This document shows positions 38,516-46,800 of a DNA stretch of 62,650 bases, one piece after another. This stretch comes from CAZGUH01 sp964529005 (lineage in GTDB: Bacteria > Actinomycetota > Acidimicrobiia > Acidimicrobiales > Ilumatobacteraceae). The notes under the pieces were generated by a model that ran no database searches, was not told the DNA's origin, and was given only the letters and a program-made list of their open reading frames with translations. Location of the stretch: assembly GCA_964529005.1 (NCBI GenBank), contig CAZGUH010000023.1:1-62650 (forward strand), read 5' to 3'. Position 1 is the stretch's first letter; each line of letters starts with the position of its first letter. A program made the translations under genes and the position numbers.

Positions 38516-39826
38516 ATGGGGAACCGGCGCGTCCGCGTGATGTGGAGCGACCTCAACGGCCTCTCGCACGGCCGCTACGTGCCCGACGGGCGCTTCGGGC
38601 ACGTCGGGCACCATGCAGTCACGACACTGACGATGGGCATCGACCGCGACATCCTTCCGGTCACTGGCTATGGCGCCGACGTCGGCTTCCGTGACCTGAC
38701 GACCGTGCCCGTGGTGGAGAGCCGCCGGGTGGGATGGGAGGTCGACACCGACGTGGCGATCGCCGCCTTGCAGTTCGACGACGAGCCGCTGGCGCTGTGC
38801 CCCCGCGCCGCTCTCGACCGCGCGGTGGAGGCCTGGCGTTCGCTCGGGTTCGAGCCGCAGCTCGGCTTCGAGATGGAGTTCTACGTCATGCAGCCCGACG
38901 ACGGGCCGGGCGGGTGGCGGGTGTACGACAACCCGTCTCATCGCGTCTACGGGGTCGGCGCCGGGGGCGACTGCGGTGGCCTGATGTTCGACCTGTTCGA
39001 CGCAGCGGAGGCGGCGAACCTCGACGTCGAAGGTGTGCTCGCGGAGTTCCATCCTGGGCAGATCGAGATGAACCTGCACTACGGCCCAGCGCTCGACGCC
39101 GCCGACCGCGCGTTCCTGTTCAAGGAGATGTCACGCGAGGTGGCCGGCGCTCGCGGGCTGAAGGTGACGTACCTCGGTCGCCCGGACCCGCAGCTCGTCG
39201 GCAGCGGCCTGCACGTCAACGTGTCGTTCGATCCGGTGGACGGCGGGCCGAACGCGCTCGCCGACCCGGAGGATCCGGTCGGGCTGTCGACGCTCGCCCG
39301 GCAGTGCATGGGCGGGCTGCTCTGCCACCACGAGGCGCTGTGCGCGCTGTCCGCGCCGTTGATCAACAGCTACAAGCGGTTGATGCCAGGGGTGCTCGCC
39401 GGATACTGGTGCAACTGGGGCCTCGACAACCGCATCAGCACCTATCGCGTCCCCAACGAGCGCGGCGAGGCGACGCGCATCGAGAACCGCATGCCGTGCG
39501 CCAGCGCCAGCCCCTACCTCGCGGCTGCGGTCACGCTGAACGCGATGCTGCTCGGTGTGGCAGACGGCATGGACTGCGGCGAGCCACAGGTCGGCGACGC
39601 CGACAGCGCACCCAACACCGACCGGCACATCCCGTTGACGCTGCCCGATGCCGTCGCCGCGCTGGAGGCCGACACGGTTCTGGTGGATGCGATGGGACCG
39701 GAGCTGGTCAACGCGTTCACCATTCTGCGCCGCGCCGAGCTCGAACGTTGGGCCGCGGCCGGTGAGACATGGGACCCGCAGACGGTCACCGCCTGGGAGC
39801 TGGAGACCTACCTCCCCTTCTACTGA
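38516..39826 (+). CDS. Glutamine-synthetase-family ligase, candidate gamma-glutamylamide synthetase
   Basis: A 436-residue GS-fold protein: N-terminal beta-grasp-like RVMWSDLNGLSHGRYVP, then the catalytic domain with GFEMEFYVMQP, EFHPGQIEMNLHYGPALDAA, GSGLHVNVSFDP (SGMHxH position), INSYKRLMPG and TRIENRMPCASASPYLA. It is shorter and more divergent than assimilatory GlnA and closer to PuuA/IpuC/AtdA1-type enzymes that join glutamate to an organic amine. No adenylylation Tyr region is visible. Together with catabolic neighbours and its own MarR operator, I infer a role in amine activation rather than nitrogen assimilation. ATG 38516 lies 6 nt after TAGCGT (leaderless). Confidence 0.82.
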   Translation: MGNRRVRVMWSDLNGLSHGRYVPDGRFGHVGHHAVTTLTMGIDRDILPVTGYGADVGFRDLTTVPVVESRRVGWEVDTDVAIAALQFDDEPLALCPRAALDRAVEAWRSLGFEPQLGFEMEFYVMQPDDGPGGWRVYDNPSHRVYGVGAGGDCGGLMFDLFDAAEAANLDVEGVLAEFHPGQIEMNLHYGPALDAADRAFLFKEMSREVAGARGLKVTYLGRPDPQLVGSGLHVNVSFDPVDGGPNALADPEDPVGLSTLARQCMGGLLCHHEALCALSAPLINSYKRLMPGVLAGYWCNWGLDNRISTYRVPNERGEATRIENRMPCASASPYLAAAVTLNAMLLGVADGMDCGEPQVGDADSAPNTDRHIPLTLPDAVAALEADTVLVDAMGPELVNAFTILRRAELERWAAAGETWDPQTVTAWELETYLPFY

Positions 39827-39837
39827 CCGCGGGCGTC

Positions 39838-41124
39838 TCAGGGCCGATCGATCTCGATCGGCATGTGCTTGATCCCGGAGATGAAGTTCGAGCGCAGCCG
39901 ATCGATCGGCCCGGCGAGGCGCACGCCCGCGAGCCGCGGCAGCAGCTCCTCCAGCAGCACCTTGATCTCCATCCGGGCGAGCTGTGAGCCCAGGCACAGG
40001 TGCGGGCTCATCAGACCGAAGGCGACATGCGCGTTCGGCGCGCGGTGGATGTCGAACGTGAACGGTGAGGGGAACTGGCGATCGTCGTAGTCGGCGCTGA
40101 TGAACCAGATGACGACCTTGTCGCCGGCGCGGATGCGCCGCCCGCCGAGCTCGGTCTCGCGCGTCGCGGTGCGGCGGAAGTGCATCGTCACCGATCCCCA
40201 GCGGAGGATCTCCTCCACGGCGCTGTCGACGAGCGAACGCTCGCCCGCGGCGACGGCGTCGCGCAGCTCGGCGAGGTGGTCGGGATGCTCGATCAGCGCC
40301 TTCATCCCGGCGGCCATCGTGTACCGGGTCGTGTCGTTGCCCGCCGCGACGAGCAGGGTGAAGAAGTTGTTGAAGTCCTGCTCGCTCAACTCGGCGCCGT
40401 CGACCTTCGGCTTCAACAGATCGCTGATCACGTCGTCGGTCGGCATCCGACGCCGAGCGTCGGCCTGCCGCTGTGCGTAGCGGAACAGCTCGTAGCCGGC
40501 CGGGCTGCGGAACGGCAGCAGGCGGAACTCGTCGGTGTCGACGAGCCCCACAGGATGGGTGGTGAACTCGGGATCGGTGTTGCCGAGCAGAGCGTCGCCC
40601 AGTTCCACCAACCACGGACCGTCGGCCTCGGGGACCCCGAGCAGCGCGCCGAGCATGCGCATCGGCAGCGGCTTGGCGATGCGGTCGACGAAGTCGAACG
40701 TCGCCGGTCCGGCGAGTGCGCTGGTCACCACGTCGCGGGCGAGCGCGCGGATGGCGTCCTCGTAGGCGTAGACCTCGCGCCGGCTGAACGGCTTCGACAC
40801 CAGCCGGCGGTACGCGGTGTGCTCGGGCGGGTCGAGCTCCATCAGCGTGCGGCGCGCCGCCGCCTCGTCCTCGGCCATCTCCTCCAGCCGGATCCCGCGG
40901 GAGCTGGAGAAGATCCCGACCTCGCGGCTGACGTGCAGCAGGTCGTCGTAGCGCGTCACCGCCCAGAACCCGCTGCCCTCCGCCTCGTCCCACCAGCTGA
41001 CGGGATCGTCGTCGCGCAGCCGCCGGAACGTGGCGTGCGGGACGCCCCGCACGTAGACGTCGGGGTCCGTGATGTCGGCATCGTCGGGTCCGAGATCGAT
41101 GCCGGGTTCGGAAGGTCCGGTCAT
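39838..41124 (-). CDS. Cytochrome P450
   Basis: A 428-residue soluble bacterial P450. I-helix LLVAAGNDTTRYTMA, ExxR in VEEILRWGSVTMHF, the PERF-like AFGLM region and haem loop AFGLMSPHLCLGSQLAR with thiolate Cys377 are all present. The N-terminal half (GFWAVTRYDDLLHVSREVGI, MELDPPEHTAYRRLVSKPFS) resembles the CYP124/125/142-type actinobacterial group, but the substrate cannot be read. It overlaps the upstream acetoacetate-decarboxylase-like gene by 4 nt and thus shares its operator-bearing promoter. Redox partners are not encoded nearby. Confidence 0.92.
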   Translation of the reverse strand: MTGPSEPGIDLGPDDADITDPDVYVRGVPHATFRRLRDDDPVSWWDEAEGSGFWAVTRYDDLLHVSREVGIFSSSRGIRLEEMAEDEAAARRTLMELDPPEHTAYRRLVSKPFSRREVYAYEDAIRALARDVVTSALAGPATFDFVDRIAKPLPMRMLGALLGVPEADGPWLVELGDALLGNTDPEFTTHPVGLVDTDEFRLLPFRSPAGYELFRYAQRQADARRRMPTDDVISDLLKPKVDGAELSEQDFNNFFTLLVAAGNDTTRYTMAAGMKALIEHPDHLAELRDAVAAGERSLVDSAVEEILRWGSVTMHFRRTATRETELGGRRIRAGDKVVIWFISADYDDRQFPSPFTFDIHRAPNAHVAFGLMSPHLCLGSQLARMEIKVLLEELLPRLAGVRLAGPIDRLRSNFISGIKHMPIEIDRP

Positions 41125-41924
41125 GGCGCGCGCCGCTCGACGGTCGTGCCTCCGTTCCAGCTGGCGCCCACCTCACGCCAGTAGCCGCCGATCATCTCGA
41201 CAGGCGCCAGGCGCGTGAGCTCCTCCGTCGGAGATTCGTGCAGCGCGATCGTCGCCTCGCCACGCCAGCACTCCCCCACCTCCACGTCGACGTTGCGCAT
41301 CGTGACGAGTTCGTCCACAACATCGCCGCCGTCGCGTTCGATCGCCGGCAGCACGCGGCTGTGCAACATCGGGTGGCCGTTGACGAATCCCGCCGTGTCG
41401 CTGGGGGCGGCCAGCGTCGCGGTGGCGTCGATCAGCCGTCGCCCGGCCGCCGCGCACGTCGCGCCGAAGCGAGCGCCGGGTTCGAGGCGCGGACCGGCCT
41501 TGCCCACCCGCGCGACGCGGGTCAGGTGCACGCTGCCGAGCTTCTTCGGGTAGCCCTGGTGGTGCCCGCGCACCATCGCGACGTCGCTGTCGACCCAGAT
41601 GTACACGCACCTGCTGTACGTCTCGCCGCGGTGCGTGCAGCGCACGACGACGAAGCACTCCACGTACTGGCTGCGAACCGGATCGAGCAACTCCTCGAAG
41701 GTGTCGCTACAGCTCTGCCACTCCGCCCAGATCACCGCTACCGCGCCCGGGTCGTCGGAGGCCGGGTCGACACCCGGCGGCAGGAGCTCGGCCACCGCCC
41801 GCGGGTCGGCGCGGAACTCGACCGTCAGCATCTGGCCGCTGTAGTGCCACGGCGGCGGCGGCACCAACGACGCGCGGCCGGTCGCGGTGCGAGGGAACAT
41901 GAAGCCGAACACCTCCTGCCCCAT
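41121..41924 (-). CDS. Acetoacetate-decarboxylase-superfamily protein
   Basis: A 267-residue ADC-fold protein: LVPPPPWHYSGQMLTVEFRA, a barrel core, then GHHQGYPKKLGSVHLTRVAR, in which the Lys-Lys pair aligns with the Schiff-base and pKa-tuning lysines of acetoacetate decarboxylase. It may decarboxylate or (like some superfamily members) catalyse aldol or dehydration chemistry on a keto acid from ring cleavage. ATG 41924 lies 6 nt after TAGTGT (minus strand, 41931-41936), leaderless. It diverges from the FAH gene across the 41951-41970 operator and is coupled to the P450. Confidence 0.78.
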   Translation of the reverse strand: MGQEVFGFMFPRTATGRASLVPPPPWHYSGQMLTVEFRADPRAVAELLPPGVDPASDDPGAVAVIWAEWQSCSDTFEELLDPVRSQYVECFVVVRCTHRGETYSRCVYIWVDSDVAMVRGHHQGYPKKLGSVHLTRVARVGKAGPRLEPGARFGATCAAAGRRLIDATATLAAPSDTAGFVNGHPMLHSRVLPAIERDGGDVVDELVTMRNVDVEVGECWRGEATIALHESPTEELTRLAPVEMIGGYWREVGASWNGGTTVERRAP

Positions 41925-41950
41925 GTGCCCACACTAACCACGTGCGGCAT

Positions 41951-41970
41951 ATCGTTAGGCCCCGAACGAC
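41951..41970. promoter_or_regulatory. MarR-type operator between the ADC-like and FAH genes
   Basis: ATCGTTAGG - CC - CCGAACGAC, 9-bp arms with 7 of 9 symmetric and the same 2-nt centre as the other two sites. It overlaps a TATCGT hexamer (41950-41955) that could be the -10 for the FAH gene and lies 14 nt upstream of the divergent -10. Confidence 0.72.
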
Positions 41971-41989
41971 ATCACGAGCGGAGCGCCGG

Positions 41990-42835
41990 ATGCCCGAGCA
42001 CAGAAGGATCCTCCTCGACGGTGTCGCCACGCCGGTCGTCGTCGAGGGCGACGACCTCGTCGCCGGCGACGGACGGCGCGTCGCTGCCGGCGCCGCCGTC
42101 CACCTCCCGCCGTGCGAGCCGACGAAGATCCTGTGCGTCCACCTCAATCACGTCAGCCGCGTCCGCGAGTTCCAGGCCGCGCTGCCGCCCGCCCCGACCT
42201 ACTTCCACAAGCCCACCTCGTCGCTCAACGCGCACCGCGGCGTCGTCGTGCGGCCGCAGCGCTGCGAGTGGCTGAACTACGAGGGCGAGGTGGTCATCGT
42301 GATCGGGTCCCCGTGCCGCAACGTGTCCCCCCAGGACGCCGCGGCATTCATCGCCGGGTACACGATCGGCAACGATTTCGGCCTGCACGACTTCCGCGAC
42401 ACCGATGCTGGCAGCATGCTGCGCGTCAAGGGAAGCGACACCCTCTGCCCGGTGGGCCCTGGCATCGTCACCGGATGGGACTTCCGAGACAGGCACATCC
42501 GCACGTTCGTCAACGGCGAGCTCCGTCAAGACGGCTCGACCGACGAGATGACCTGGGACATGCACTATCTCGTCGCCGACCTGGCACGCACGATCACGTT
42601 GCTGCCCGGCGACCTGATCTTCACCGGCACGCCGGCCAACAGCCGCCCGGTGCAGCCGGGCGACGTGGTGACCGTGGAGGTCGAGGGTCTCGGCGCGTTG
42701 ACCAACACGATCGTCGACGGCCCGACCGCGATCCGTGCCGATTGCGGGGCCCAACCGTCGAGCAGCGAGGAGGTGGTCTCGACCGCGCTCGGCGGTGACT
42801 GGGAGTTCCGGGGCATCCGGCCTCCACTCCGGTGA
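41990..42835 (+). CDS. Fumarylacetoacetate-hydrolase-family protein, HpaG-like
   Basis: A 281-residue FAH-fold enzyme: KILCVHLNHVSRVREFQ, AHRGVVVRPQRCEWLNYEGE with metal-binding Glu residues, FIAGYTIGNDFGLHDFRDTD with Asp, MRVKGSDTLCPVGP-like substrate loop and LLPGDLIFTGTPANS at the C-terminus. HpaG enzymes decarboxylate and isomerise the 5-carboxymethyl-2-hydroxymuconate branch; related family members hydrolyse fumarylpyruvate. Near HpaD/HpaE-like genes an HpaG role is the simplest reading. ATG 41990 follows CGGAG with 6-nt spacing. It is controlled by the operator immediately upstream. Confidence 0.82.
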   Translation: MPEHRRILLDGVATPVVVEGDDLVAGDGRRVAAGAAVHLPPCEPTKILCVHLNHVSRVREFQAALPPAPTYFHKPTSSLNAHRGVVVRPQRCEWLNYEGEVVIVIGSPCRNVSPQDAAAFIAGYTIGNDFGLHDFRDTDAGSMLRVKGSDTLCPVGPGIVTGWDFRDRHIRTFVNGELRQDGSTDEMTWDMHYLVADLARTITLLPGDLIFTGTPANSRPVQPGDVVTVEVEGLGALTNTIVDGPTAIRADCGAQPSSSEEVVSTALGGDWEFRGIRPPLR

Positions 42836-42873
42836 GCGGGCGGGCTGCGCCACCAGCGGTAGTTTCCCTCGGA

Positions 42874-43770
42874 ATGGACGTGGTTCTCGCGGTCGACATC
42901 GGCGGCACCAAGATCGCCGCTGGCCTGATGACGATGGCCGGCGAGCTGATCGACCGCGATCACGTGGTCATCGATCACGACGGCAAGGCCGATGCGTTGT
43001 TCGACTCGCTCGACGCCATGGTCCAGAGCCAGCTCGAGCGCGCACGCGAGCACCACCAGGCCACCGCGGTCGCGGTCGGGGTGGGGTCCGCCGGGCCGGT
43101 GACGGCGAACGTCGAGACGGTGTCCCCGCTGAACATCTCGGCATGGCACGAGTTCCCGCTGCGCTCGAAGCTCGCAGCGGTCACCGGCCTGCCGGTCTAC
43201 GGCGACCTCGACGCCAAGGCCCTCGCCTTGGCGGAAGGCTGGCTCGGCGCTGCGCAGGGCAAGGACAACTTCCTGGCGATGGTGGTCAGCACCGGTGTGG
43301 GCGGCGGCATCGTGCTCGACGGCACGCTGCTCGACGGCGCCAGCGGCAACGCTGGCCACATCGGCCACGTGATCGTCGAGCCCAACGGCCGGCGGTGCCC
43401 GTGCGGCGCCCGCGGCTGCCTGGAAGCCGAGGCGTCGGGCACGGCGATCGAGGCGATCACCGGGCGGCCGCCCACCGAACCGACCTACGAGATCATGCAA
43501 CGCACCGGGCGGCTCGTCGGCATCGCCATCGCGTCGGTGTGCAACGCGCTCGACCTCGACCTCGCCGTCGTCGGGGGATCGGTGGCGCTCGGCTTCGGCG
43601 CCCCGTTCTTCAACGCCGCCCAGGAGGCGCTGGACGCCCACGCCCGGCTGGCGTTCAGCACCGGCGCACGGGTCACACCGGTGCGCCTCGGCGACCGCGG
43701 CCCGTTGATCGGCGCCGGTGCGATGGGCGTGCGCGGCTTGCACCGCGCACGCCGGGGTATCAACGGCTGA
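42874..43770 (+). CDS. ROK-family glucokinase
   Basis: A 298-residue sugar kinase of the ROK family. ATP-binding VLAVDIGGTKIAAGLM, catalytic region VYGDLDAKALALAEGW, TGVGGGIVLDG, and the ROK zinc motif GHIGHVIVEPNGRRCPCGAR followed by GCLEAEASG. The E-G-H-x-x-like catalytic segment is present, so it probably phosphorylates glucose or a related hexose with ATP. ATG 42874 lies 8 nt after TAGTTT (42860-42865), arguing for its own promoter rather than membership in the preceding aromatic block. Confidence 0.88.
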   Translation: MDVVLAVDIGGTKIAAGLMTMAGELIDRDHVVIDHDGKADALFDSLDAMVQSQLERAREHHQATAVAVGVGSAGPVTANVETVSPLNISAWHEFPLRSKLAAVTGLPVYGDLDAKALALAEGWLGAAQGKDNFLAMVVSTGVGGGIVLDGTLLDGASGNAGHIGHVIVEPNGRRCPCGARGCLEAEASGTAIEAITGRPPTEPTYEIMQRTGRLVGIAIASVCNALDLDLAVVGGSVALGFGAPFFNAAQEALDAHARLAFSTGARVTPVRLGDRGPLIGAGAMGVRGLHRARRGING

Positions 43771-43797
43771 CTCGGCAGGCGACGACAGGGGGACGAC

Positions 43798-44670
43798 GTG
43801 ACCAAGATCCGGCGCACCAGCGACAGCTCCATGGTGCGCGACCGGCGGGGGGCTGGCGGTGGGATGGGCGGCATGGGTGGCCTCGGCGGCGTCATCGGCG
43901 GCCTGGGACGCGGCGGCCTGGCGGGCGGCGGGCTGCTCGGCATGCTGGTGTTGCTGGCGGCGATCTTCCTGCCGCAACTGCTCGGCGGAGGCGGGACACA
44001 GTCTGCGACCGACACCGGCCGGGCGGGCGAAGAGTGCGACGACGAGGTCGAGTCGATCGTCTGTGGCGCGGTCGAGGACGTGCAGGCGTTCTGGACCGAC
44101 GAGCTGGCCGGCTCCGGCGGCGGCTACCAGGCGACCGAGACGGTGTTCTTCACCGGCGCCGTCGACACCGGCTGCGGACGGGCGACCGCGCAGGTCGGGC
44201 CGTTCTATTGCCCGGCGGACCGGCTGGTCTACTTCGACCTCGACTTCTTGCAGCAGCTGATGGATCAGTTCGACTTCGGCGGTGACCTCGCGATTCAGTA
44301 CATCGTCGCCCACGAGTACGGGCACCATCTCCAGAACCTGCTCGGGGTCAGCGACCGTGTCCGGCAGGCCCAGGCGCAGGATCCCGGGCGGGCGAACGAG
44401 TACAGCGTCCAGCTCGAGCTCCAGGCCGATTGCCTGGCCGGCGTGTGGGCGCATTCGGTGCAAGAGCGCGGCTTGTTCAGCGACGAGAACGAGGCTCGCG
44501 AAGCGCTCGATGCCGCGGCTGCGGTGGGCGACGATCGCATCCAGGAGCGCACCACGGGTCAGATCGACCAGGAGAGCTGGACGCACGGCAGCGCGGAGCA
44601 GCGCCAGACGTGGTTCAACCGCGGGTTCCGCAGCGGCGACATGAACCAATGCGACACGTTCGCCGGTTGA
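43798..44670 (+). CDS. YpfJ-family neutral zinc metallopeptidase
   Basis: A 290-residue protein with a Gly-rich N-terminus, one TM helix (near residues 38-60), and an extracytoplasmic peptidase-like domain. The zinc motif is YIVAHEYGHHLQNLLG (HEYGHH), with the third ligand region in LELQADCLAGVWAH. Pattern and length match the YpfJ/Zn_peptidase family (PF04228). Substrate unknown. GTG 43798 follows AGGGGGA. It ends in a double hairpin before the convergent DUF418 gene. Confidence 0.87.
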   Translation: MTKIRRTSDSSMVRDRRGAGGGMGGMGGLGGVIGGLGRGGLAGGGLLGMLVLLAAIFLPQLLGGGGTQSATDTGRAGEECDDEVESIVCGAVEDVQAFWTDELAGSGGGYQATETVFFTGAVDTGCGRATAQVGPFYCPADRLVYFDLDFLQQLMDQFDFGGDLAIQYIVAHEYGHHLQNLLGVSDRVRQAQAQDPGRANEYSVQLELQADCLAGVWAHSVQERGLFSDENEAREALDAAAAVGDDRIQERTTGQIDQESWTHGSAEQRQTWFNRGFRSGDMNQCDTFAG

Positions 44671-44702
44671 CCGGCGAACCGAGCCCGGCTCGGCCGAGCC
44701 GG
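44658..44702. terminator. Double hairpin between convergent metallopeptidase and DUF418 genes
   Basis: Hairpin A: GTTCGCCGG (44658-44666) / CCGGCGAAC (44671-44679) with TTGA loop, containing the metallopeptidase stop codon. Hairpin B: an 18-bp perfect palindrome CCGGCTCGGCCGAGCCGG (44685-44702). Neither has a T-tract, but the convergent setting suits a bidirectional terminator. Confidence 0.6.
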
Positions 44703-44704
44703 CG

Positions 44705-45841
44705 TCAGCCGACGAGACGGTAGAGGCGCTCCAACGGGCCCTGGCCGAACATCCAGTGCCACATCGCTGCCGCGGCGATCGCCAAGGCCCAGAACCACAC
44801 GGCGAAGGTGAGCGCTGTGTCCAGACCCGTCGCGCCGATGTTGCCACTCCAGTCGACGAGCGCCTTGAAGACCAGCACGTGTGCGACGTAGAGGGTCAGC
44901 GTCATCTGACCCGCGCGCTGGAACGCCTGCGTCAACCACGACGCCGACGTCCGTTCGGCGGCCCACGACACGACGCAGAACACCGCCACCGAGGAACCCA
45001 GCGTGCCGATCGTGTAGAGCAAGCCGCGGTCGAACGGGCGCGTCGACAGCGCGGCGGCCCGCAGCGGCCCGCCGCTGCCGGCCAGCAGATGGTTGATCGC
45101 GTACGTGACCGCGACGAGCGCGGCGCCGGCGCCCGCCAAGCGCCAGCGCACCTCGGCGAGACGCCCCAGCGAGCGACCGAACACGATGCCCGCGCACAGG
45201 AACGCGAGCCATGGCAGCAGCGGATGCGTCGAGCCGAACAGCGTGCGCAAGACGAGACCGCGCGGTGTGTTGTCGTACGGCTCGAGCCACGAGGTGTCGT
45301 GACCGTCGATGGCGCGCTGCACACGCCAGAGGTTCACCACCGCGGCCGAGACCGCGCTCACCACGCCGACGGTGATCACCCACCGCGTGCGCAACATGAA
45401 CAACGCGGCGGCGACGGCGAAGTACGCGCCGTAGAAGAACAGGATCGTTCCCGGCCACCACTCGTCGAGCAGCAAGCCGCCGACGTACAGCACCATCCCC
45501 CGGCGCAGTAGCCGGAACCGCGCTTCGGCGACGAGCGCGGGATCGCCCGAGAGCCGGGCTCGCTTCGTCAGCAGCGTGACGCCCATCCCGGCGACCAGGA
45601 CGAACGTCGCTGCGAAGCGGGTCGAGAGCACGCCTTCCCACGGGTCGAACAGCCGCCGGCCGAACGGCGCGCCGGGGTATGCGGCGGCGATGCCCACAGG
45701 CCCGTTGAGATAGCCGTGGTAGTTCATCACCACGACGCCGATCAGCGCGACGGCGCGGGTGACGTCGAGACCGATGATCCGCCGCTCGCCCGCCGAGGTC
45801 AGTCCGGCCGGCTCGTGCATGATCGACACGGCCGCGGTCAT
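44705..45841 (-). CDS. DUF418 / YeiB-like multi-pass membrane protein
   Basis: A 378-residue protein with about ten TM helices. The N-terminal RRIIGLDVTRAVALIGVVVM followed by MNYHGY is typical of the YeiB/HGSNAT-related membrane acyltransferase group, and the C-terminal GQMTLTLYVAHVLVFKALVD and FGQGPLERLYRL match DUF418. Predicted to transfer or handle an acyl group at the envelope; this is a family-level inference. It is the last gene of the DedA/alanine-racemase-like/DUF418 run, with a 4-nt overlap to the preceding gene. Confidence 0.82.
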   Translation of the reverse strand: MTAAVSIMHEPAGLTSAGERRIIGLDVTRAVALIGVVVMNYHGYLNGPVGIAAAYPGAPFGRRLFDPWEGVLSTRFAATFVLVAGMGVTLLTKRARLSGDPALVAEARFRLLRRGMVLYVGGLLLDEWWPGTILFFYGAYFAVAAALFMLRTRWVITVGVVSAVSAAVVNLWRVQRAIDGHDTSWLEPYDNTPRGLVLRTLFGSTHPLLPWLAFLCAGIVFGRSLGRLAEVRWRLAGAGAALVAVTYAINHLLAGSGGPLRAAALSTRPFDRGLLYTIGTLGSSVAVFCVVSWAAERTSASWLTQAFQRAGQMTLTLYVAHVLVFKALVDWSGNIGATGLDTALTFAVWFWALAIAAAAMWHWMFGQGPLERLYRLVG

Positions 45842-46800
45842 CGTCGCCGCACGACCTCGTCGACCATCACCATCGTCAGCGGCCGCTGGACGTCGACCCA
45901 GTCACCGACCCCTGGACAGGGGCGGCCCGACGGCACGAGCGCCATCGTGGTGTGCATGTGCGGCTGCTCGAGCAGTGGCATGCGCTCCCGAGCGAAGTGC
46001 AACGGGCTGCGACCGTCGGGCAACGACGCCACCCCGTGGGCCGACCCGGCCCCGACGACGACGAGCGACCCGTCGGTCGTCACCAGCGAGCGGCGGTATC
46101 CGGCGACCTCTCCGTCGTGGACGGGATGCACGTCGACGACGTCGGCGCACAGACGCAACGCCGACTTGTCACCGTGCCACAGGGCTGTGCCGAGCCGCAG
46201 TCGGAGGACGCGGTCGCGATGCTGCGCCTGGAGCCGCGCGAACGAGTCCGGTGCGAGGTGGCTCACCGAGACCGGCAGTGCCGGGTCGCACGCGTCGAGC
46301 AACGCGGCGACCTCGACGAGACGGTCGTCGTCACTTCCCGACAGCGGCAGGTGGATCGTGAAGCCGGCGACATCCATGCCGTGCGCACGGGCCGACGCGA
46401 CGGCGCGCCCGACGTCCGCGGCGGGGATGCCGTAGCGCTGCATCGACGAGCGCACCTTGACGTGGACGCGGCCGCGCCATCCGGCATCCGACAGCGACCC
46501 GATGTGCTGGTCCGAGCCGACGCAGAGGATGCTCGACGGCGGGAGCGACTCGGGCAGGGGCCCGATGTGGGGCGCCAGGACGACCGGGGTCGACGAAGAG
46601 GGAACGTCGCCCGCTTCGTACACGGCCCCGACGGCGATCTCTCCGCCCGGCGCGAACGCCGCGGCGATCGCCGCCAGGGCAGGCCGACCGAAGCCGTAAC
46701 CGTTGCCCTTCACCACGGGGAGCAGCCCGTCGACCGACGACACGACGGCGCGCACGTGCGCGTCCCACGCCTCGTGATCCACCGTCAGCCGCAGCGTCAT
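45838..46800 (-). CDS. Alanine-racemase-like PLP protein with an atypical C-terminal domain
   Basis: A 320-residue protein with an N-terminal fold-III barrel: VDGLLPVVKGNGYGFGRPAL (PLP Lys31), GGEIAVGAVYEAGDV, HVKVRSSMQRYGI, FTIHLPLSG and LRLRLGTALW-type phosphate region. The C-terminal domain has no GYADGY-type motif; the equivalent stretch reads VVVGAGSAHGVASLPDG, so the second catalytic Tyr of true alanine racemases appears missing. It may be a PLP-binding or one-base enzyme rather than a racemase. ATG 46800 and the stop at 45838 overlap neighbouring genes by 4 nt on each side, locking it between DedA and DUF418. Confidence 0.75.
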   Translation of the reverse strand: MTLRLTVDHEAWDAHVRAVVSSVDGLLPVVKGNGYGFGRPALAAIAAAFAPGGEIAVGAVYEAGDVPSSSTPVVLAPHIGPLPESLPPSSILCVGSDQHIGSLSDAGWRGRVHVKVRSSMQRYGIPAADVGRAVASARAHGMDVAGFTIHLPLSGSDDDRLVEVAALLDACDPALPVSVSHLAPDSFARLQAQHRDRVLRLRLGTALWHGDKSALRLCADVVDVHPVHDGEVAGYRRSLVTTDGSLVVVGAGSAHGVASLPDGRSPLHFARERMPLLEQPHMHTTMALVPSGRPCPGVGDWVDVQRPLTMVMVDEVVRRR

